NCBI RefSeq assembly: GCF_002135435.1
Contig: NZ_NEGK01000001.1
Location: 468,879 to 532,878 of the forward strand
Source of the DNA: Acinetobacter sp. ANC 3813
GTDB lineage: Bacteria; Pseudomonadota; Gammaproteobacteria; Pseudomonadales; Moraxellaceae
Direction of reading: 5' to 3'
DNA length: 64,000 nucleotides
Shown: positions 35,801-45,803 of the stretch, piece by piece
Numbering within the stretch: position 1 is the stretch's first letter
Layout: each line of letters starts with the position of its first letter
The notes under the pieces: generated by a model
What the model was told of the DNA's origin: nothing
Databases searched by the model: none
The model's input: the letters and a program-made list of their open reading frames with translations, nothing else
Program-made: the position numbers and the translations under genes

Positions 35801-36682
35801 ATGAAAAAACTCGGTTTAGCCACTGCATTATTATTAGCAATGACCGGTGCTCAAGCGTATCAAGTAGAAGTACAAGGTCAATCTGAGTACATCGATACTA
35901 CGACTAATGACAAAGACTTCACTGGCGGTGTTCAAGGCACTTACTACTTCAAAAATGTTGACTCTTCTAAAGGTCCATTGGCTGAAGCTGCATTTTTAAA
36001 CCAAGCATCTAACGTATCTGCTGCGTATAACTACGGCGAATTCGGTACTGACGGTATTGACGTTACTGCTCACAACTTTGGCGCGAAAGGCGAAGTTTTC
36101 GTACCGACTAAAGTTGTTCCTGTATATGCAAGCGCGTCTTACAGCCACACAATTTTAGATGCTAAAAACAATGCATCTGCATTCTTAGAAGACAGCGGCG
36201 ACCGCTATGCTCTAGAAGTTGGTGCGCTTCCTACAGCTAACTTCTTAGTTGCTGTAGGTTACACAAGCGCTGCGAACCAAGCAGCTATTGATGCGTTCAA
36301 TGTAATGGGTAACGGTGTTGCTAAGTCTGTAGCTGAAGCTGCAACTATTGGCGAAGACCAAGACGCAATCACTGCTCGTACTAAATACGTTGGCGCGATT
36401 GACGACACTAACATGGCAATCGGTTTCGAATCTGGCATCATCTATGGCGATGCTACTGCATTCCAATTCAAAACTGATCTTTACCTAAACCCTAAATTAA
36501 GCGTTGGTGCATCTTTCGCTCAATCTAGCTTTGAAGGTACTCCAGATACAGCTTGGGGCGCGAACGTAAACTACTTCATCACTCCTGCTGTTGCAGTTGG
36601 TGCATCTTACGTAAATGCAAATGCTGAAGGCGACATCAACGACACTCAAACTGTTGGTGTAAACGCTAAATTCCGCTTCTAA
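35801..36682 (+). CDS. omp33-36: Omp33-36 type outer membrane porin
   Basis: The signal peptide MKKLGLATALLLAMTGAQA is followed by YQVEVQGQSEYIDTTTNDKDF, the typical start of mature Omp33-36. KGPLAEAAFLNQASNVSAAYNY and FLVAVGYTS are family landmarks, and the protein ends with the aromatic FRF needed for insertion by the BAM complex. 293 aa. In A. baumannii this water-passing channel is linked to carbapenem uptake and to host-cell cytotoxicity. I start at ATG 35801 because the promoter places the mRNA start at about 35766. Confidence 0.92.
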   Translation: MKKLGLATALLLAMTGAQAYQVEVQGQSEYIDTTTNDKDFTGGVQGTYYFKNVDSSKGPLAEAAFLNQASNVSAAYNYGEFGTDGIDVTAHNFGAKGEVFVPTKVVPVYASASYSHTILDAKNNASAFLEDSGDRYALEVGALPTANFLVAVGYTSAANQAAIDAFNVMGNGVAKSVAEAATIGEDQDAITARTKYVGAIDDTNMAIGFESGIIYGDATAFQFKTDLYLNPKLSVGASFAQSSFEGTPDTAWGANVNYFITPAVAVGASYVNANAEGDINDTQTVGVNAKFRF

Positions 36683-36703
36683 TTCATTTTAGAAACTGAA
36701 TAC

Positions 36704-36731
36704 AAAAAGGGCGCTTTCAGCGTCCTTTTTT
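36704..36731 (+). terminator. Porin gene terminator
   Basis: AAAAAGGGCGCT / AGCGTCCTTTTT with one G-U pair and a TTC loop, followed by T. Confidence 0.8.
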
Positions 36732-36756
36732 ATGGCCTGAATTTTAGCTGCCTGAC

Positions 36757-37446
36757 CTATTCATCTTTATGCTTATTCGGTAAATGCGCTACATATTGCA
36801 GTGCAATTAAGCGTGAAACAATCAACGCCAAAAACATCACCCCGCAAAACATCTGCAGCATCGCCAGCACACGTGCAGGCGCACTGGCAGGCATAAGATC
36901 AGAAAGCCCTGTTGCAGACTGCAGGCTGAAACTTAGAAACAGTAAATCCAGCCAAGACTGCATGCCAGGAATATCAGGATTGGCAAAACTGCCGGGATAA
37001 ATCAGCTGGCAAATGCTGTACAAAAAGGCAAATCCCCAGGCAATCAAGGTAAATACGGCGCCTGCAGCGAACAGCTCATCTTTGGTTAAATAGCGGTCTG
37101 CAAACATATAGCGCAGCAAGCCATAAGCCGCGCTAAAGTAAGCCAAGGCTTCAAAGCAATGCGCCGCAATCTGAATCATTGGATGCTTAAAACCCAAAAT
37201 CATCAAGGTCGAAAAAATCACCGCGCCGCTGACAAAACTGAGGCCTAAAATCGTAAACATTGGCGTCTGGCGGATGACTTTTGCAATCAGCAGCAGCACC
37301 AAAACCCCAAGCACCCACAGCAGCGCCCGATAACTCATACTGAAATTCGGCACAGCCGTTAAGATTAAAATCAGCAGCTGAAGCAGCAAAAGCCATGCCG
37401 AGGGCAATAAGCGAAAACCCTTCCAAAAATCGATTAGTCCTTGCAT
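36757..37446 (-). CDS. Two-TM ion channel family protein with non-canonical filter
   Basis: 229 aa, with four to five N-terminal membrane helices and a C-terminal channel module: outer helix LFAAGAVFTLIAWGFAFLYSI, pore helix LDLLFLSFSLQSATGLSDLMP and inner helix ARVLAMLQMFCGVMFLALIVSRLI. The spot where potassium channels have TVGYGD reads ATGLSD, so the selectivity filter is changed and K+ selectivity cannot be assumed. Cytoplasmic ends are short, with no RCK domain. Ion_trans_2-like architecture is clear; transported ion unknown. Convergent with the porin gene. Confidence 0.75.
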   Translation of the reverse strand: MQGLIDFWKGFRLLPSAWLLLLQLLILILTAVPNFSMSYRALLWVLGVLVLLLIAKVIRQTPMFTILGLSFVSGAVIFSTLMILGFKHPMIQIAAHCFEALAYFSAAYGLLRYMFADRYLTKDELFAAGAVFTLIAWGFAFLYSICQLIYPGSFANPDIPGMQSWLDLLFLSFSLQSATGLSDLMPASAPARVLAMLQMFCGVMFLALIVSRLIALQYVAHLPNKHKDE

Positions 37447-37685
37447 GCCCTGATCTCACACTCGTGTAAATATTTTTTATTCTGCAGGCCAATAAAGGGC
37501 CTCATCTGAATTTAACTTAGCATGAAGGCGCCGCCCGCCACAAAGTTAATTTTGTCAGAAGCGCATTCTGCCTGTATGCCTTACAAGCAGCAGGAAAAGT
37601 TACAGAATTGGATAAAAATAGCGCTGTGCATCCTCTCGAACATGGGCGTACATTAAGAATCATGTCTGCACGTGAGGACATACAC

Positions 37686-38060
37686 ATGAATATCCGGCTC
37701 TTCCTGCTTGCGCCCATTTGCGCCGTCGTCATCAGCGCCTGCACGCAAAACAGTCCACTATTGAAAGGCCATGAAAACTTCGTAGGCACATGGAAAACCG
37801 ACCACAGTGAACTGGTGATCAAGCCGTCAGGTGAAGTCAGTTACCAGCACAAAGAACATACTGAAAAACGGCTGGCGGAAGAAACCTTCAGCGGCATTTC
37901 CTCTGCATCAGTCCAAGCCAAAATCAGCCATTTTGACAGTCAAAGCTTCCGTATCGGCGAAGGCAATCTGAATAAAGAATTTAAGATTGATCAGGCGCCG
38001 CATTTAACGCAAGGAAAATGGCAAATGATCTTAAATGGCGAGCGCTATACACGTCAGTAA
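37686..38060 (+). CDS. Small lipoprotein, 124 aa
   Basis: ATG 37686 follows GAGGACATACAC, a good SD; longer frames upstream lack one. The signal sequence ends in lipobox ISAC (Cys20). The mature ~100-residue domain is beta-rich (FVGTWKTDHSELVIKPSGEVSYQHK, in parts), resembling the lipocalin-like small lipoproteins that open with a GTW motif. It stands alone with a terminator downstream. Ligand or function unknown. Confidence 0.72.
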   Translation: MNIRLFLLAPICAVVISACTQNSPLLKGHENFVGTWKTDHSELVIKPSGEVSYQHKEHTEKRLAEETFSGISSASVQAKISHFDSQSFRIGEGNLNKEFKIDQAPHLTQGKWQMILNGERYTRQ

Positions 38061-38111
38061 AAAGGAGTATTCACTGCTGATGATTTTCTCCGCCTGTCAT
38101 TTCGGACATAA

Positions 38112-38135
38112 AAAAAGCCCCTTGCGGGGCTTTTT
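38112..38135 (-). terminator. Bidirectional terminator between lipoprotein gene and actP
   Basis: 10-bp stem AAAAAGCCCC / GGGGCTTTTT with TTGC loop. Confidence 0.88.
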
Positions 38136-38148
38136 ATTGACGTTCAGA

Positions 38149-39864
38149 TTAGTGATCTGATGCGCCAGAGATGCCGATACCTGTTTGCGAACGAACAAAC
38201 TGTGCATCAAATGCTTTACGCTCTGCTTGCGCCTGTGCTGAGTTATCAGTCACAGAGAACAGCCAGCAGCAGATGAATGCCAATGGCATCGCAAAAATTG
38301 CAGGACCATTGAATGGGTTAACTGCTGTTTCAGCAATACCCAATGTATCTACCCAAACTGCTTTAGATAAGATAATCAGTGTCACCGCTGTAAGTAAACC
38401 GACCAGACCGCCGATCACCGCGCCGCGAGTCGTCAAGCCTTTCCAGAACATAGACAATACAAGCACTGGGAAGTTTGCACATGCTGCTACAGAGAATGCC
38501 AAGCCAACCATGAACGCAACGTTTTGCTTCTCGAACAAAATACCCAAGATCATTGCAAAGATCGCTAAGCCCAAAGTTGCAATTTTAGACATGCGAAGTT
38601 CAGATTCAGGTGTTGTTTGGCCTTTCTTGAATACGTTTGCATACAAGTCATGAGAGATTGCAGAAGCGCCAGACAGTGTCAGACCCGCTACAACTGCAAG
38701 AATTGTTGCGAATGCGACTGCTGAAATGAAGCCCATGAACAAGTCACCGCCCAATGCATCAGACAAGTGAACAGCCGCCATGTTGTTACCGCCAACAAGC
38801 TCAAGCTTACCTGTTACCGCCATTTTCGCTACGTCAAGGAATTGCGGGTTGTTCGATACATAAAGAATCGCGCCGAAACCGATGATGAACGTTAATAAGT
38901 AGAAGTAACCAATGAAACCTGTAGCAACAACCACTGATTTACGCGCTTCTTTGGCATCTTTTACTGTAAAGAAACGCATTAGGATGTGTGGAAGACCTGC
39001 TGTACCAAACATTAATGCAAGACCTAGAGAGATCGCATCAATCGGGTTTGCAGCCAGTTTACCTGGACCCATGATGTTGCCAGCTTCAGCCAGAGTCACA
39101 TCGTGAACTTTAGCAAATACTTCAATTGACTGAGAGAACATCTCAGAGAAGCTGAAACCCACGCCTTTCATAACCATAAATGCCATGAACGTTGCGCCAG
39201 ACAGCAGCATAACCGCTTTAATGATCTGTACCCAAGTGGTTGCCAGCATGCCGCCGAACATTACGTAAGCCATCATCAGAAGGCCAACAATGACCACAGC
39301 AATATTGTAGTTCAAGCCGAATAATAATTTAATCAGCTGGCCTGCGCCGACCATCTGAGCAATCAGATAGAATGCAACAACCACCAATGAACTCATTGCT
39401 GCCAAGGTACGCACTGGTTTTTCAGCCAAACGGAATGACACCACGTCAGATAAGTTGAACTTACCTAAGTTACGCAAACGCTCTGCTACTAAGAACAGTA
39501 CAATTGGCCAGCCCACCATGAAGCCTAATGAATACAGCAGACCGTCAAAGCCCGAGCTGAATACCAATGCCGAAATACCAAGGAACGATGCTGCTGACAT
39601 ATAGTCGCCGGCAATTGCCAAGCCATTTTGGAAACCTGAGATGCCGCCGCCCGCAGTATAGAAATCTGCAGTATTGGTGGTTTGCTTTGCCGCCCATTTG
39701 GTGATTAATAGCGTAAAGCCCACAAAAATGGCGAACATGATGATCGCATGCCAGTTCGTCGCTTGCTGCTGCGCTTCACCTAAATCTGGTCCTGCCATTG
39801 CCATACTTGACATCAGCAGCGCTGGCGCAGCCAGCGCCTGAGCTTTCAATGAATTCCATTTCAT
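38149..39864 (-). CDS. actP: Cation/acetate symporter ActP
   Basis: 571-aa sodium:solute symporter with a signal-like N-terminus ([20 protein letters not shown]) and about 13 membrane helices. [31 protein letters not shown] is the SSS family signature region of ActP (given in parts: [17 protein letters not shown], then [11 protein letters not shown]). ActP takes up acetate and glycolate with sodium or protons. ATG 39864 comes one base before the DUF485 stop codon region, with AAGGA as SD, so the two genes form an operon as in E. coli. Expression is expected to depend on CrbSR, whose genes lie beside it. Confidence 0.95.
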   Translation of the reverse strand: MKWNSLKAQALAAPALLMSSMAMAGPDLGEAQQQATNWHAIIMFAIFVGFTLLITKWAAKQTTNTADFYTAGGGISGFQNGLAIAGDYMSAASFLGISALVFSSGFDGLLYSLGFMVGWPIVLFLVAERLRNLGKFNLSDVVSFRLAEKPVRTLAAMSSLVVVAFYLIAQMVGAGQLIKLLFGLNYNIAVVIVGLLMMAYVMFGGMLATTWVQIIKAVMLLSGATFMAFMVMKGVGFSFSEMFSQSIEVFAKVHDVTLAEAGNIMGPGKLAANPIDAISLGLALMFGTAGLPHILMRFFTVKDAKEARKSVVVATGFIGYFYLLTFIIGFGAILYVSNNPQFLDVAKMAVTGKLELVGGNNMAAVHLSDALGGDLFMGFISAVAFATILAVVAGLTLSGASAISHDLYANVFKKGQTTPESELRMSKIATLGLAIFAMILGILFEKQNVAFMVGLAFSVAACANFPVLVLSMFWKGLTTRGAVIGGLVGLLTAVTLIILSKAVWVDTLGIAETAVNPFNGPAIFAMPLAFICCWLFSVTDNSAQAQAERKAFDAQFVRSQTGIGISGASDH

Positions 39865-39865
39865 C

Positions 39866-40198
39866 TTAGTGCAGTCCTTTCTCATGAGTGATCGCTTCAA
39901 CTTCGCGCATTGCTTCTTCGTTTAATGCATCAAGCGTATTGTTCGCAATATACGAATACACGCCGCACAAAACAAAAGACAGTACAATGATGCTTAGGCC
40001 TAACGGCATACCGATGGTGGTTACACCGCCGCTCACTGATGACATTAAAAATTCTTTGTTGTAGCCGACTAACAGCATGAAGCCAACATACACCACCAGC
40101 ATAATGATGGTTAATGTCCAGCTTAATCTACTTTTGCGGGCAACCATTTCCTTAAATTTTGGATTCTGTAGAATTTGCTCTACTTGTCTATCATCCAT
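39866..40198 (-). CDS. yjcH: DUF485 membrane protein (YjcH)
   Basis: 110 aa with two membrane helices: [22 protein letters not shown] and [23 protein letters not shown], preceded by the DUF485 motif [16 protein letters not shown]485 genes nearly always precede actP, and the product is thought to assist the symporter. ATG 40198 has AGGAG nearby; the upstream extension is unneeded. First gene of the operon; a motif shared with acs lies about 100 bp upstream. Confidence 0.93.
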   Translation of the reverse strand: MDDRQVEQILQNPKFKEMVARKSRLSWTLTIIMLVVYVGFMLLVGYNKEFLMSSVSGGVTTIGMPLGLSIIVLSFVLCGVYSYIANNTLDALNEEAMREVEAITHEKGLH

Positions 40199-40299
40199 TG
40201 CCTTACTCCTGTCAGCGCCCAACCATGGACGCAAAATTTTTTAATTCGAATTATTTCGCCCCTAACATTAGCAATCTTGTTAGCCCTTTGTAATTTAGA

Positions 40300-40322
40300 C
40301 TTTGGTCGTTAAATTTTGATCA
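40300..40322 (+). promoter_or_regulatory. Shared acetate-regulon motif (yjcH-actP), candidate CrbR site
   Basis: Begins CTTTGGTCGT and ends ATTTTGATCA. The same two blocks, 3 bases closer, lie upstream of acs (52416-52435), and the first block recurs before the 44314 gene. Located 102-124 bp upstream of yjcH and 63-85 bp upstream of crbS. Confidence 0.6.
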
Positions 40323-40384
40323 GTTCCCTGCGAAGTTTCACAGATAAGGTATGATAAGCCTAAGATTTCAATATTGCGGGCAAG

Positions 40385-43300
40385 ATGAACAGCTGGCTTA
40401 TCATGGGGGTACTGGCCCTCTACATTGCACTTCTTTTTATTTGCGCATTCTTTGGTGAAAAACATGCCAGCAGGCTCAGCACCCGCGGGCGCATGCTGCT
40501 GTTCAGCCTGACCCTTGGCGTGTACTGTTCATCGTGGACATTTTACGGCGCCACAGGCGCGGCGGTGCGTGAAGGCATCATCTTCCTGCCGATTTATTTG
40601 GGGCCATTGCTGTTCGTTGCTTTGGGCTATGATATTTGGCGCCGCTTGGGCCGAGTGCGCCAGCATCACGCCATTTCATCGATTGCCGACTTTGTTGCCG
40701 CCCGCTACGGCAAGAGCGGGCCGCTGGCGTCACTGGTGACTATTTTAGCGGTCATCGCCATCATCCCTTACTTGGCGCTGCAGCTGCGCGCTATTGCGCT
40801 CAGCGCTGCTGTCATTCTAGATTCTCCAGCAGGCATCAGCAGCACCACCAATGGCGTGCTGTTCCTCACAGGGATTTTAGCTCTTCTGGCCATGATGTTC
40901 GGCACTCGGCAAATCGCCAATACTGAACAGCACGGCGGCTTGATGCTGGCAGTCGCTTTTGAGTCCTTTGTCAAACTGTTTGCGCTTTTGGCAGTCGCAT
41001 TTTTCTTTGTTTTTGAGTCGCCCGAGAACCTGCATCAAATCAACGCTGATATCAGTGCAACTTTTAAAGACATACAGCTGTTTGGCGTCCCGGAAAGCTT
41101 CTGGATCCAAACCTTGCTGGCAGCACTGGCGATTATCTGCCTGCCGCGCCAGTTCCACGTTGCAGTGGTCGAACTGCGCGATGAAAAACACATCCGCGGC
41201 GCACGGCGATGGTTTGCGGTGTATTTAATTCTCACCATCATCGCAATTATCCCCATCGCCAGCTGGGCCTTGCATGCAGCGCCTGCGTATTTGGCCATTC
41301 CTGATGTTGCCGTGCTGTCACTGCCGCTCAGCTATAACCAAGACTGGCTGACACTGCTGGCATTTTTAGGCGGCTTTTCGGCCTCTACAGGCATGCTGCT
41401 GGTGTCATCGGTAGCGCTGTCCATCATGCTGAGCAACGACTTGATTATGCCGGCGCTATGGCGCACCAATCTACTATCACGCCATGACAAGCGCCTGCCG
41501 CTGGTGCTGAAGTTCACGCGCCGCGTCTGTATTTTGGCCGTCATGCTGCTGGGCTTTTTGTTCTTCCATTTCTTTAACGATATAGACCAGCTGTCGGTCT
41601 TTGGCTTATTGGCCTTCAGTGCAGTCGCGCAATTCTCCCCTGCCTTAATTGGCGGCCTGTACTGGCGCGGCGGCAGTAAGCAAGGTGTATATGCCGGTTT
41701 GCTGACTGGCTTTGCTCTGTGGGCTTATACTTTGCTATTGCCAACGGTGCTGCGCAGTCTGCCTGCAGAATTTAAAAGCTATACCAAAAGCTTTTTAGAG
41801 CAAGGCCCTTTTGGCATGAACTGGCTGCGTCCAGAAGCCTTGCTCGGATTTGAATCCTTTGACCCTTTAACGCATGGCGTTGTTTGGGCGCTTGGCCTGA
41901 ATATTATTTTATACATTTGGGTATCGCGGATCTTCCGCCCGAGCATTGCAGAACAGATTCAGGCGGAAAGCTTTTTCTATTACGAAACCAAACCGCTGCC
42001 ATCGCACAATACCTCTAACGATATTAATTATTTGCATCATGATGTTGCACGCTTAAAAGTCGGCGATCTGATTACACTGGCCAAACGCATTACCGGTGAG
42101 GGTGCGGCCACCCGTGCCTTCCAGCAGTTCTGTACGCAAAATAATGTCTCGCTGAATGAAAACAGCAGCGCCAACGGCATGTGGTGGCGTTTTACTGAGC
42201 AGTATCTGGCCGGAACCATTGGCGCAGCCTCAGCGCGTACCCTGTTGACCACGGCCATGGTCAATAACGGTCTGGCCCTCGGCCAAGTCGCTAACATTCT
42301 GGACCAAGCATCGCAATGGCAGCGCTTTAACCAAAACCTGATCATGACCATGATTGACCACATGACCCAAGGCGTCAGCGTGGTGGATGAAAACATGTGT
42401 CTAGTCGCATGGAACAATCAATATTTAATATTGTTTGATTATCCAAAAGATATTGTCTATGTCGGCTGTCCTATTGCAGATCTGATCCGCTATAACGCTG
42501 AACGCGGCGAATGCGGACCGGGTTCTGTCGAAGAGCATGTGCGTAAACGGATACACTGGATGCAGGTTGGCAGCTCGCACGAATTTGAACGCATCCGTAA
42601 AGACGGCCGTGTGATTCAAATGCGCGGCAACCCAATTGAGGGCGGCGGCTTTGTGACGACTTTTGCCGACATTACGGCCTTCCGTGAAAACGAAGCGGTA
42701 TTGGAAGCCCGTGTGCAAGACCGCACGCAGCAGTTAGCAAATGCCCTGTCTGAGCAGCAGCTGGCGCGTGAAGTGGCCGATAAAGCCAACATGTCAAAAA
42801 GCCGATTTATTGCCGCAGCCAGCCATGACCTGCTGCAGCCGATGCACGCAGCGCGTCTGTTCAGCACAGCTTTAGAACAAAGCGTGCAAAGCGATGAAGA
42901 CCGTAAAACCCTGCAGCAGCTGGACCGCGCGCTGCATGGCGCAGAAAGCATGCTCTCTGCGCTGCTGGACATTGCCCGCTTAGAAGGCGGTACCATTCAG
43001 CCGAAGCGCCAGTCTTATCCGCTGCATGATCTGCTCAGTGACTTAGAACTGCAATTTAAATCTATTGCTGCTCAGCGCGGCATTAAATTCAGCGTGCATG
43101 ATGCGCAGTTCTGGATTGATACCGATCCGCAATGGATTCGCCGTATTATTCAAAACTTTGTCAGCAACGCGCTGCGCTACACTGCCCGCGGCCGTGTGGT
43201 GGTCGGCGTACTGCGGGCTGCTGGCAAACCGAACCATATCCGCATTGGGGTCTGGGATACAGGTCCCGGCATTGCAGAAGAACAGCGCATTAAGCTGTTT

Positions 43301-43876
43301 CAGGAATTCGAGCGCTGCGGCCACACCTCACCGTGGGGCGAACAAGGCCTCGGACTGGGATTGGCCATTGTACAGCGCATGACCAGCCTGCTGGACTACC
43401 CTGTGCATGTCCACTCAGAGCTGGGCAAAGGCTCCTGCTTCATGATTGATGTGCCCGTTGTCGAAGCGCCGAAAGTGACTGCTGCGCCAGTTCAGGCTGT
43501 GCCGCTGAAAACCAAAGCCTATAAAATTCTGTGCTTGGACAATGATGAAACCATTCTGGAAGGTATGTCTACATTATTGACCAAGTGGGGCTATCAGGTC
43601 TTTAAAGCCACTGAACCTGAACAGGCGCTGGAGATACTGCTGCAGGAAAATATTCAGGTATGGCTGGTCGATCAGCACTTGAACAATAACAAAGTCGGTT
43701 TGGATTTTATCGTAGACAACCGTCAGGAAAATGTACCTGTGGCGCTGATTACTGCTGATTCAGACCCTGAACTGCCGCAGCGCCTGAAAGAACTCAGCAT
43801 TGTGCTGCTGAAAAAACCGCTGAAACCCGCATCACTGCGTTCGTGGCTATCTGGTTTAAAAATTTCAGGAAGCTAA
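40385..43876 (+). CDS. crbS: CrbS-type hybrid sensor kinase with solute-symporter domain
   Basis: 1163 aa. Residues ~1-530 form a sodium:solute-symporter-like domain with about 13 helices (LGVYCSSWTFYGATGAA is typical of this kinase group). Then come a STAC-like linker, a PAS domain (~660-780: MIDHMTQGVSVVDENM), a HisKA domain with phospho-His in AAASHDLLQPMHAARLF (~810), an HATPase (NFVSNALRYTARGRVVVG, GPGIAEE, GLGLGLAIV) and a receiver domain with phospho-Asp in QVWLVDQHLNN (~1096). CrbS with CrbR turns on acs and actP for acetate use in Vibrio and Pseudomonas. Divergent from yjcH-actP. Confidence 0.93.
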   Translation: MNSWLIMGVLALYIALLFICAFFGEKHASRLSTRGRMLLFSLTLGVYCSSWTFYGATGAAVREGIIFLPIYLGPLLFVALGYDIWRRLGRVRQHHAISSIADFVAARYGKSGPLASLVTILAVIAIIPYLALQLRAIALSAAVILDSPAGISSTTNGVLFLTGILALLAMMFGTRQIANTEQHGGLMLAVAFESFVKLFALLAVAFFFVFESPENLHQINADISATFKDIQLFGVPESFWIQTLLAALAIICLPRQFHVAVVELRDEKHIRGARRWFAVYLILTIIAIIPIASWALHAAPAYLAIPDVAVLSLPLSYNQDWLTLLAFLGGFSASTGMLLVSSVALSIMLSNDLIMPALWRTNLLSRHDKRLPLVLKFTRRVCILAVMLLGFLFFHFFNDIDQLSVFGLLAFSAVAQFSPALIGGLYWRGGSKQGVYAGLLTGFALWAYTLLLPTVLRSLPAEFKSYTKSFLEQGPFGMNWLRPEALLGFESFDPLTHGVVWALGLNIILYIWVSRIFRPSIAEQIQAESFFYYETKPLPSHNTSNDINYLHHDVARLKVGDLITLAKRITGEGAATRAFQQFCTQNNVSLNENSSANGMWWRFTEQYLAGTIGAASARTLLTTAMVNNGLALGQVANILDQASQWQRFNQNLIMTMIDHMTQGVSVVDENMCLVAWNNQYLILFDYPKDIVYVGCPIADLIRYNAERGECGPGSVEEHVRKRIHWMQVGSSHEFERIRKDGRVIQMRGNPIEGGGFVTTFADITAFRENEAVLEARVQDRTQQLANALSEQQLAREVADKANMSKSRFIAAASHDLLQPMHAARLFSTALEQSVQSDEDRKTLQQLDRALHGAESMLSALLDIARLEGGTIQPKRQSYPLHDLLSDLELQFKSIAAQRGIKFSVHDAQFWIDTDPQWIRRIIQNFVSNALRYTARGRVVVGVLRAAGKPNHIRIGVWDTGPGIAEEQRIKLFQEFERCGHTSPWGEQGLGLGLAIVQRMTSLLDYPVHVHSELGKGSCFMIDVPVVEAPKVTAAPVQAVPLKTKAYKILCLDNDETILEGMSTLLTKWGYQVFKATEPEQALEILLQENIQVWLVDQHLNNNKVGLDFIVDNRQENVPVALITADSDPELPQRLKELSIVLLKKPLKPASLRSWLSGLKISGS

Positions 43877-43920
43877 AGCTGCAGTTTTTATACAGGTCCA
43901 TTACTTAAGACCTCATCTGA

Positions 43921-43954
43921 AGCCCATTTCAATCACGTGAAATGGGCTTTTTTT
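43921..43954 (+). terminator. crbS terminator
   Basis: Perfect 11-bp stem AGCCCATTTCA / TGAAATGGGCT with loop ATCACG, then a T-run to 43954. Confidence 0.9.
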
Positions 43955-44183
43955 AGCGCTAAATTCATCTGTGCTTAAGCCAAATAGCATTATTTTTTAA
44001 TGCATAGGCAAAATGCAGCAAAAAATATGCGATATCCCGCATAAAAGATGACCAAAATGCTCAAATCCCCTTTGCCTATGGCAGAAATCAACCATTACAC
44101 TGGGTGAACAAATGTATACTTAGTTACAATTTTAAAAGTCTATGTTTTATATAAAATATTAATAGAAACAATATGATTTAATA

Positions 44184-44204
44184 CTTTAGTCGTATTTTTA
44201 TTCA
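44184..44204 (+). promoter_or_regulatory. Shared acetate-regulon motif (44314 gene), candidate CrbR site
   Basis: CTTTAGTCGT followed by ATTTTTATTCA; differs by one base from the first block in the yjcH and acs copies. It lies 110-130 bp upstream of the ATG, the same distance as in the other two. Confidence 0.5.
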
Positions 44205-44313
44205 CCCAGTTTAAAGCCTACAAGTAGTTCATGAATTGACCGTTTTCACTCAGCATCTAAAGCCAAGATATGCGTTCTGAAAATCGGTCTAACGCCTTCA
44301 ACGGAGTTGAATT

Positions 44314-45081
44314 ATGAATATCTATGAAACTGTGCCGCATGGCATTCACCGTACACAGCAATTTCACCGTGAATACGGCGCAAATGCCATGCTTCCTGAA
44401 ATCTGCTGGGCTGAAGTTTTCAAAAACAGCAAACTGCACGACACACATTTGCAAGCGCTGGATACCTTGTACCAATGTGCTGTGCCCCTTGCGCTGCAGG
44501 TCTTTGATGAGCTGCAGTTTGATGTTTTTGCACCTTCGGCTTATGAACCGCAAGGCTTAGGCCTGTTTGACCGCTTGGCGCAGCAAGAAGAAAAGCTGCT
44601 GCAGCGCTTAGAAGCTGAGTCAGCAGATTTGAAGGAATCAACCCGTCATCAAATTTGGAGCATGCTGCTGCGCGGCGGCGCGGTGCTGGTATTCAAAGCA
44701 TGGCTAGCCAAAGTCAAAACTGGACAAAATCAGCTGGATACGTCTCAGTTTGATGAATTGTCTGATTTGCTGTTTATTAAAACCTCACCTTTTGAATTGG
44801 CGGAACGCCTCGGTGTCGATGCCAATTCACAGCAGGACCATATTTTCCTTATGCATGGCAACGATGTCTATCTGGACCGCTTCAATAGTCTTGAAACCGC
44901 AGCGCTGTTTGTCGATCTGGGCGTATATGACGCCGCTTTCCTCAGCCTGCGCGATGACAGCGTCGCAGCGTACTTAAAGAACAAAGGTTATGTCACAGAT
45001 GATCAGATTGATGAGCTGCAATGCGCTTTGAATCCGCTGTTCTGCACCGACTTGACCCCTAAACAGAACTATATTGCTTAA
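44314..45081 (+). CDS. Hypothetical protein within the crb locus, 255 aa
   Basis: ATG 44314 follows CGGAGTTGAATT, a good SD. No signal peptide; a soluble, largely helical, acidic protein (YGANAMLPEICWAEVFKNSK, FDRLAQQEEKLLQRLEAES and LFIKTSPFELAERLGVDAN). I do not recognise a family. Its place between crbS and crbR and a shared upstream motif suggest that it belongs to the acetate response, perhaps as an accessory factor of the phosphorelay or of acetate metabolism. That is inference from context only. Confidence 0.75.
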   Translation: MNIYETVPHGIHRTQQFHREYGANAMLPEICWAEVFKNSKLHDTHLQALDTLYQCAVPLALQVFDELQFDVFAPSAYEPQGLGLFDRLAQQEEKLLQRLEAESADLKESTRHQIWSMLLRGGAVLVFKAWLAKVKTGQNQLDTSQFDELSDLLFIKTSPFELAERLGVDANSQQDHIFLMHGNDVYLDRFNSLETAALFVDLGVYDAAFLSLRDDSVAAYLKNKGYVTDDQIDELQCALNPLFCTDLTPKQNYIA

Positions 45082-45107
45082 AAAGATATGGGGCTGCCGT
45101 TCAGTCA

Positions 45108-45137
45108 AAAAAAAGACCTCATCTGAGGTCTTTTTTT
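45108..45137 (+). terminator. Bidirectional terminator between 44314 gene and crbR
   Basis: 13-bp perfect stem AAAAAAAGACCTC / GAGGTCTTTTTTT with ATCT loop. Confidence 0.9.
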
Positions 45138-45152
45138 ATAGCGTCCTAGCGC

Positions 45153-45803
45153 TTACATTTTCTTTTCTTCAATGTTCAGCGCATTAATGGCCAATACCGC
45201 CTGTGTACGGTTCTGTACACCGAGTTTGCGGAAAATCGCAGTAACGTGGGCTTTAATTGTCGCTTCAGACACATCCAGCTCATACGCGATTTGCTTGTTC
45301 AGGAGCCCTTCAGCAACCATCATCAATACACGGAATTGCTGCGGCGTTAAAGACTGAATGCGTTCTGCCAAAGCAGTTTCATCTGCTGCACGCGGATCAA
45401 AGCTGACATTGGTCAGCAAATTCGGCGGCAGCCAAATTTCACCTTCCAGCACTTGGCGGATCGCTTCGCCAATATGGCTTGGATGCGCAGACTTTGGAAT
45501 ATAGCCCATCGCGCCATGCGCAATGGCGCGCTGAATAATTGAAGTTTCTTCATGTGCAGAAACGACAATAATCGGTAAAGCGGGATATTGTGCACGAACA
45601 TGAACTAAAGCTGAAAAGCCTGATGCACCCGGCAAGTTTAAATCCAGAAGGACTAAATCCGGTTCAGGACCATTCTCCAAACGTTCATAAAATTCATTTA
45701 CTGCCGCCGTCTCATGAATTTGAGCTTGCGGTAAACTGTAGCGCACAGCTTGAATCAAAGCATGGCGGAACAGCGGATGATCATCAACGATTAATATGTT
45801 CAT
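45153..45803 (-). CDS. crbR: CrbR-type LuxR-family response regulator
   Basis: 216 aa. The N-terminal receiver domain has the acidic pair in LIVDDHPLF, phospho-Asp in DLVLLDLNLPG (~57), Ser/Thr in VVSAHEE and Lys in GYIPKSAHP. The C-terminal NarL/LuxR HTH is TPQQFRVLMMVAEGLLNKQIAYELDVSEATIKAHV (in parts). Position with CrbS, actP and acs identifies it as the CrbR partner that activates acetate genes. It is transcribed on its own minus-strand unit. The DNA site is a matter of inference; see the shared motif upstream of yjcH, acs and 44314. Confidence 0.9.
   Translation of the reverse strand: MNILIVDDHPLFRHALIQAVRYSLPQAQIHETAAVNEFYERLENGPEPDLVLLDLNLPGASGFSALVHVRAQYPALPIIVVSAHEETSIIQRAIAHGAMGYIPKSAHPSHIGEAIRQVLEGEIWLPPNLLTNVSFDPRAADETALAERIQSLTPQQFRVLMMVAEGLLNKQIAYELDVSEATIKAHVTAIFRKLGVQNRTQAVLAINALNIEEKKM

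Larger units (their letters stand above)
43877..44313. other. 437-bp spacer crbS / 44314 gene
   Basis: Contains the crbS terminator (43921-43954), an AT-rich stretch, the candidate CrbR motif (44184-44204) and a ~40-bp segment (44217-44257) resembling 1915-1957. No ORF of note. Confidence 0.6.
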
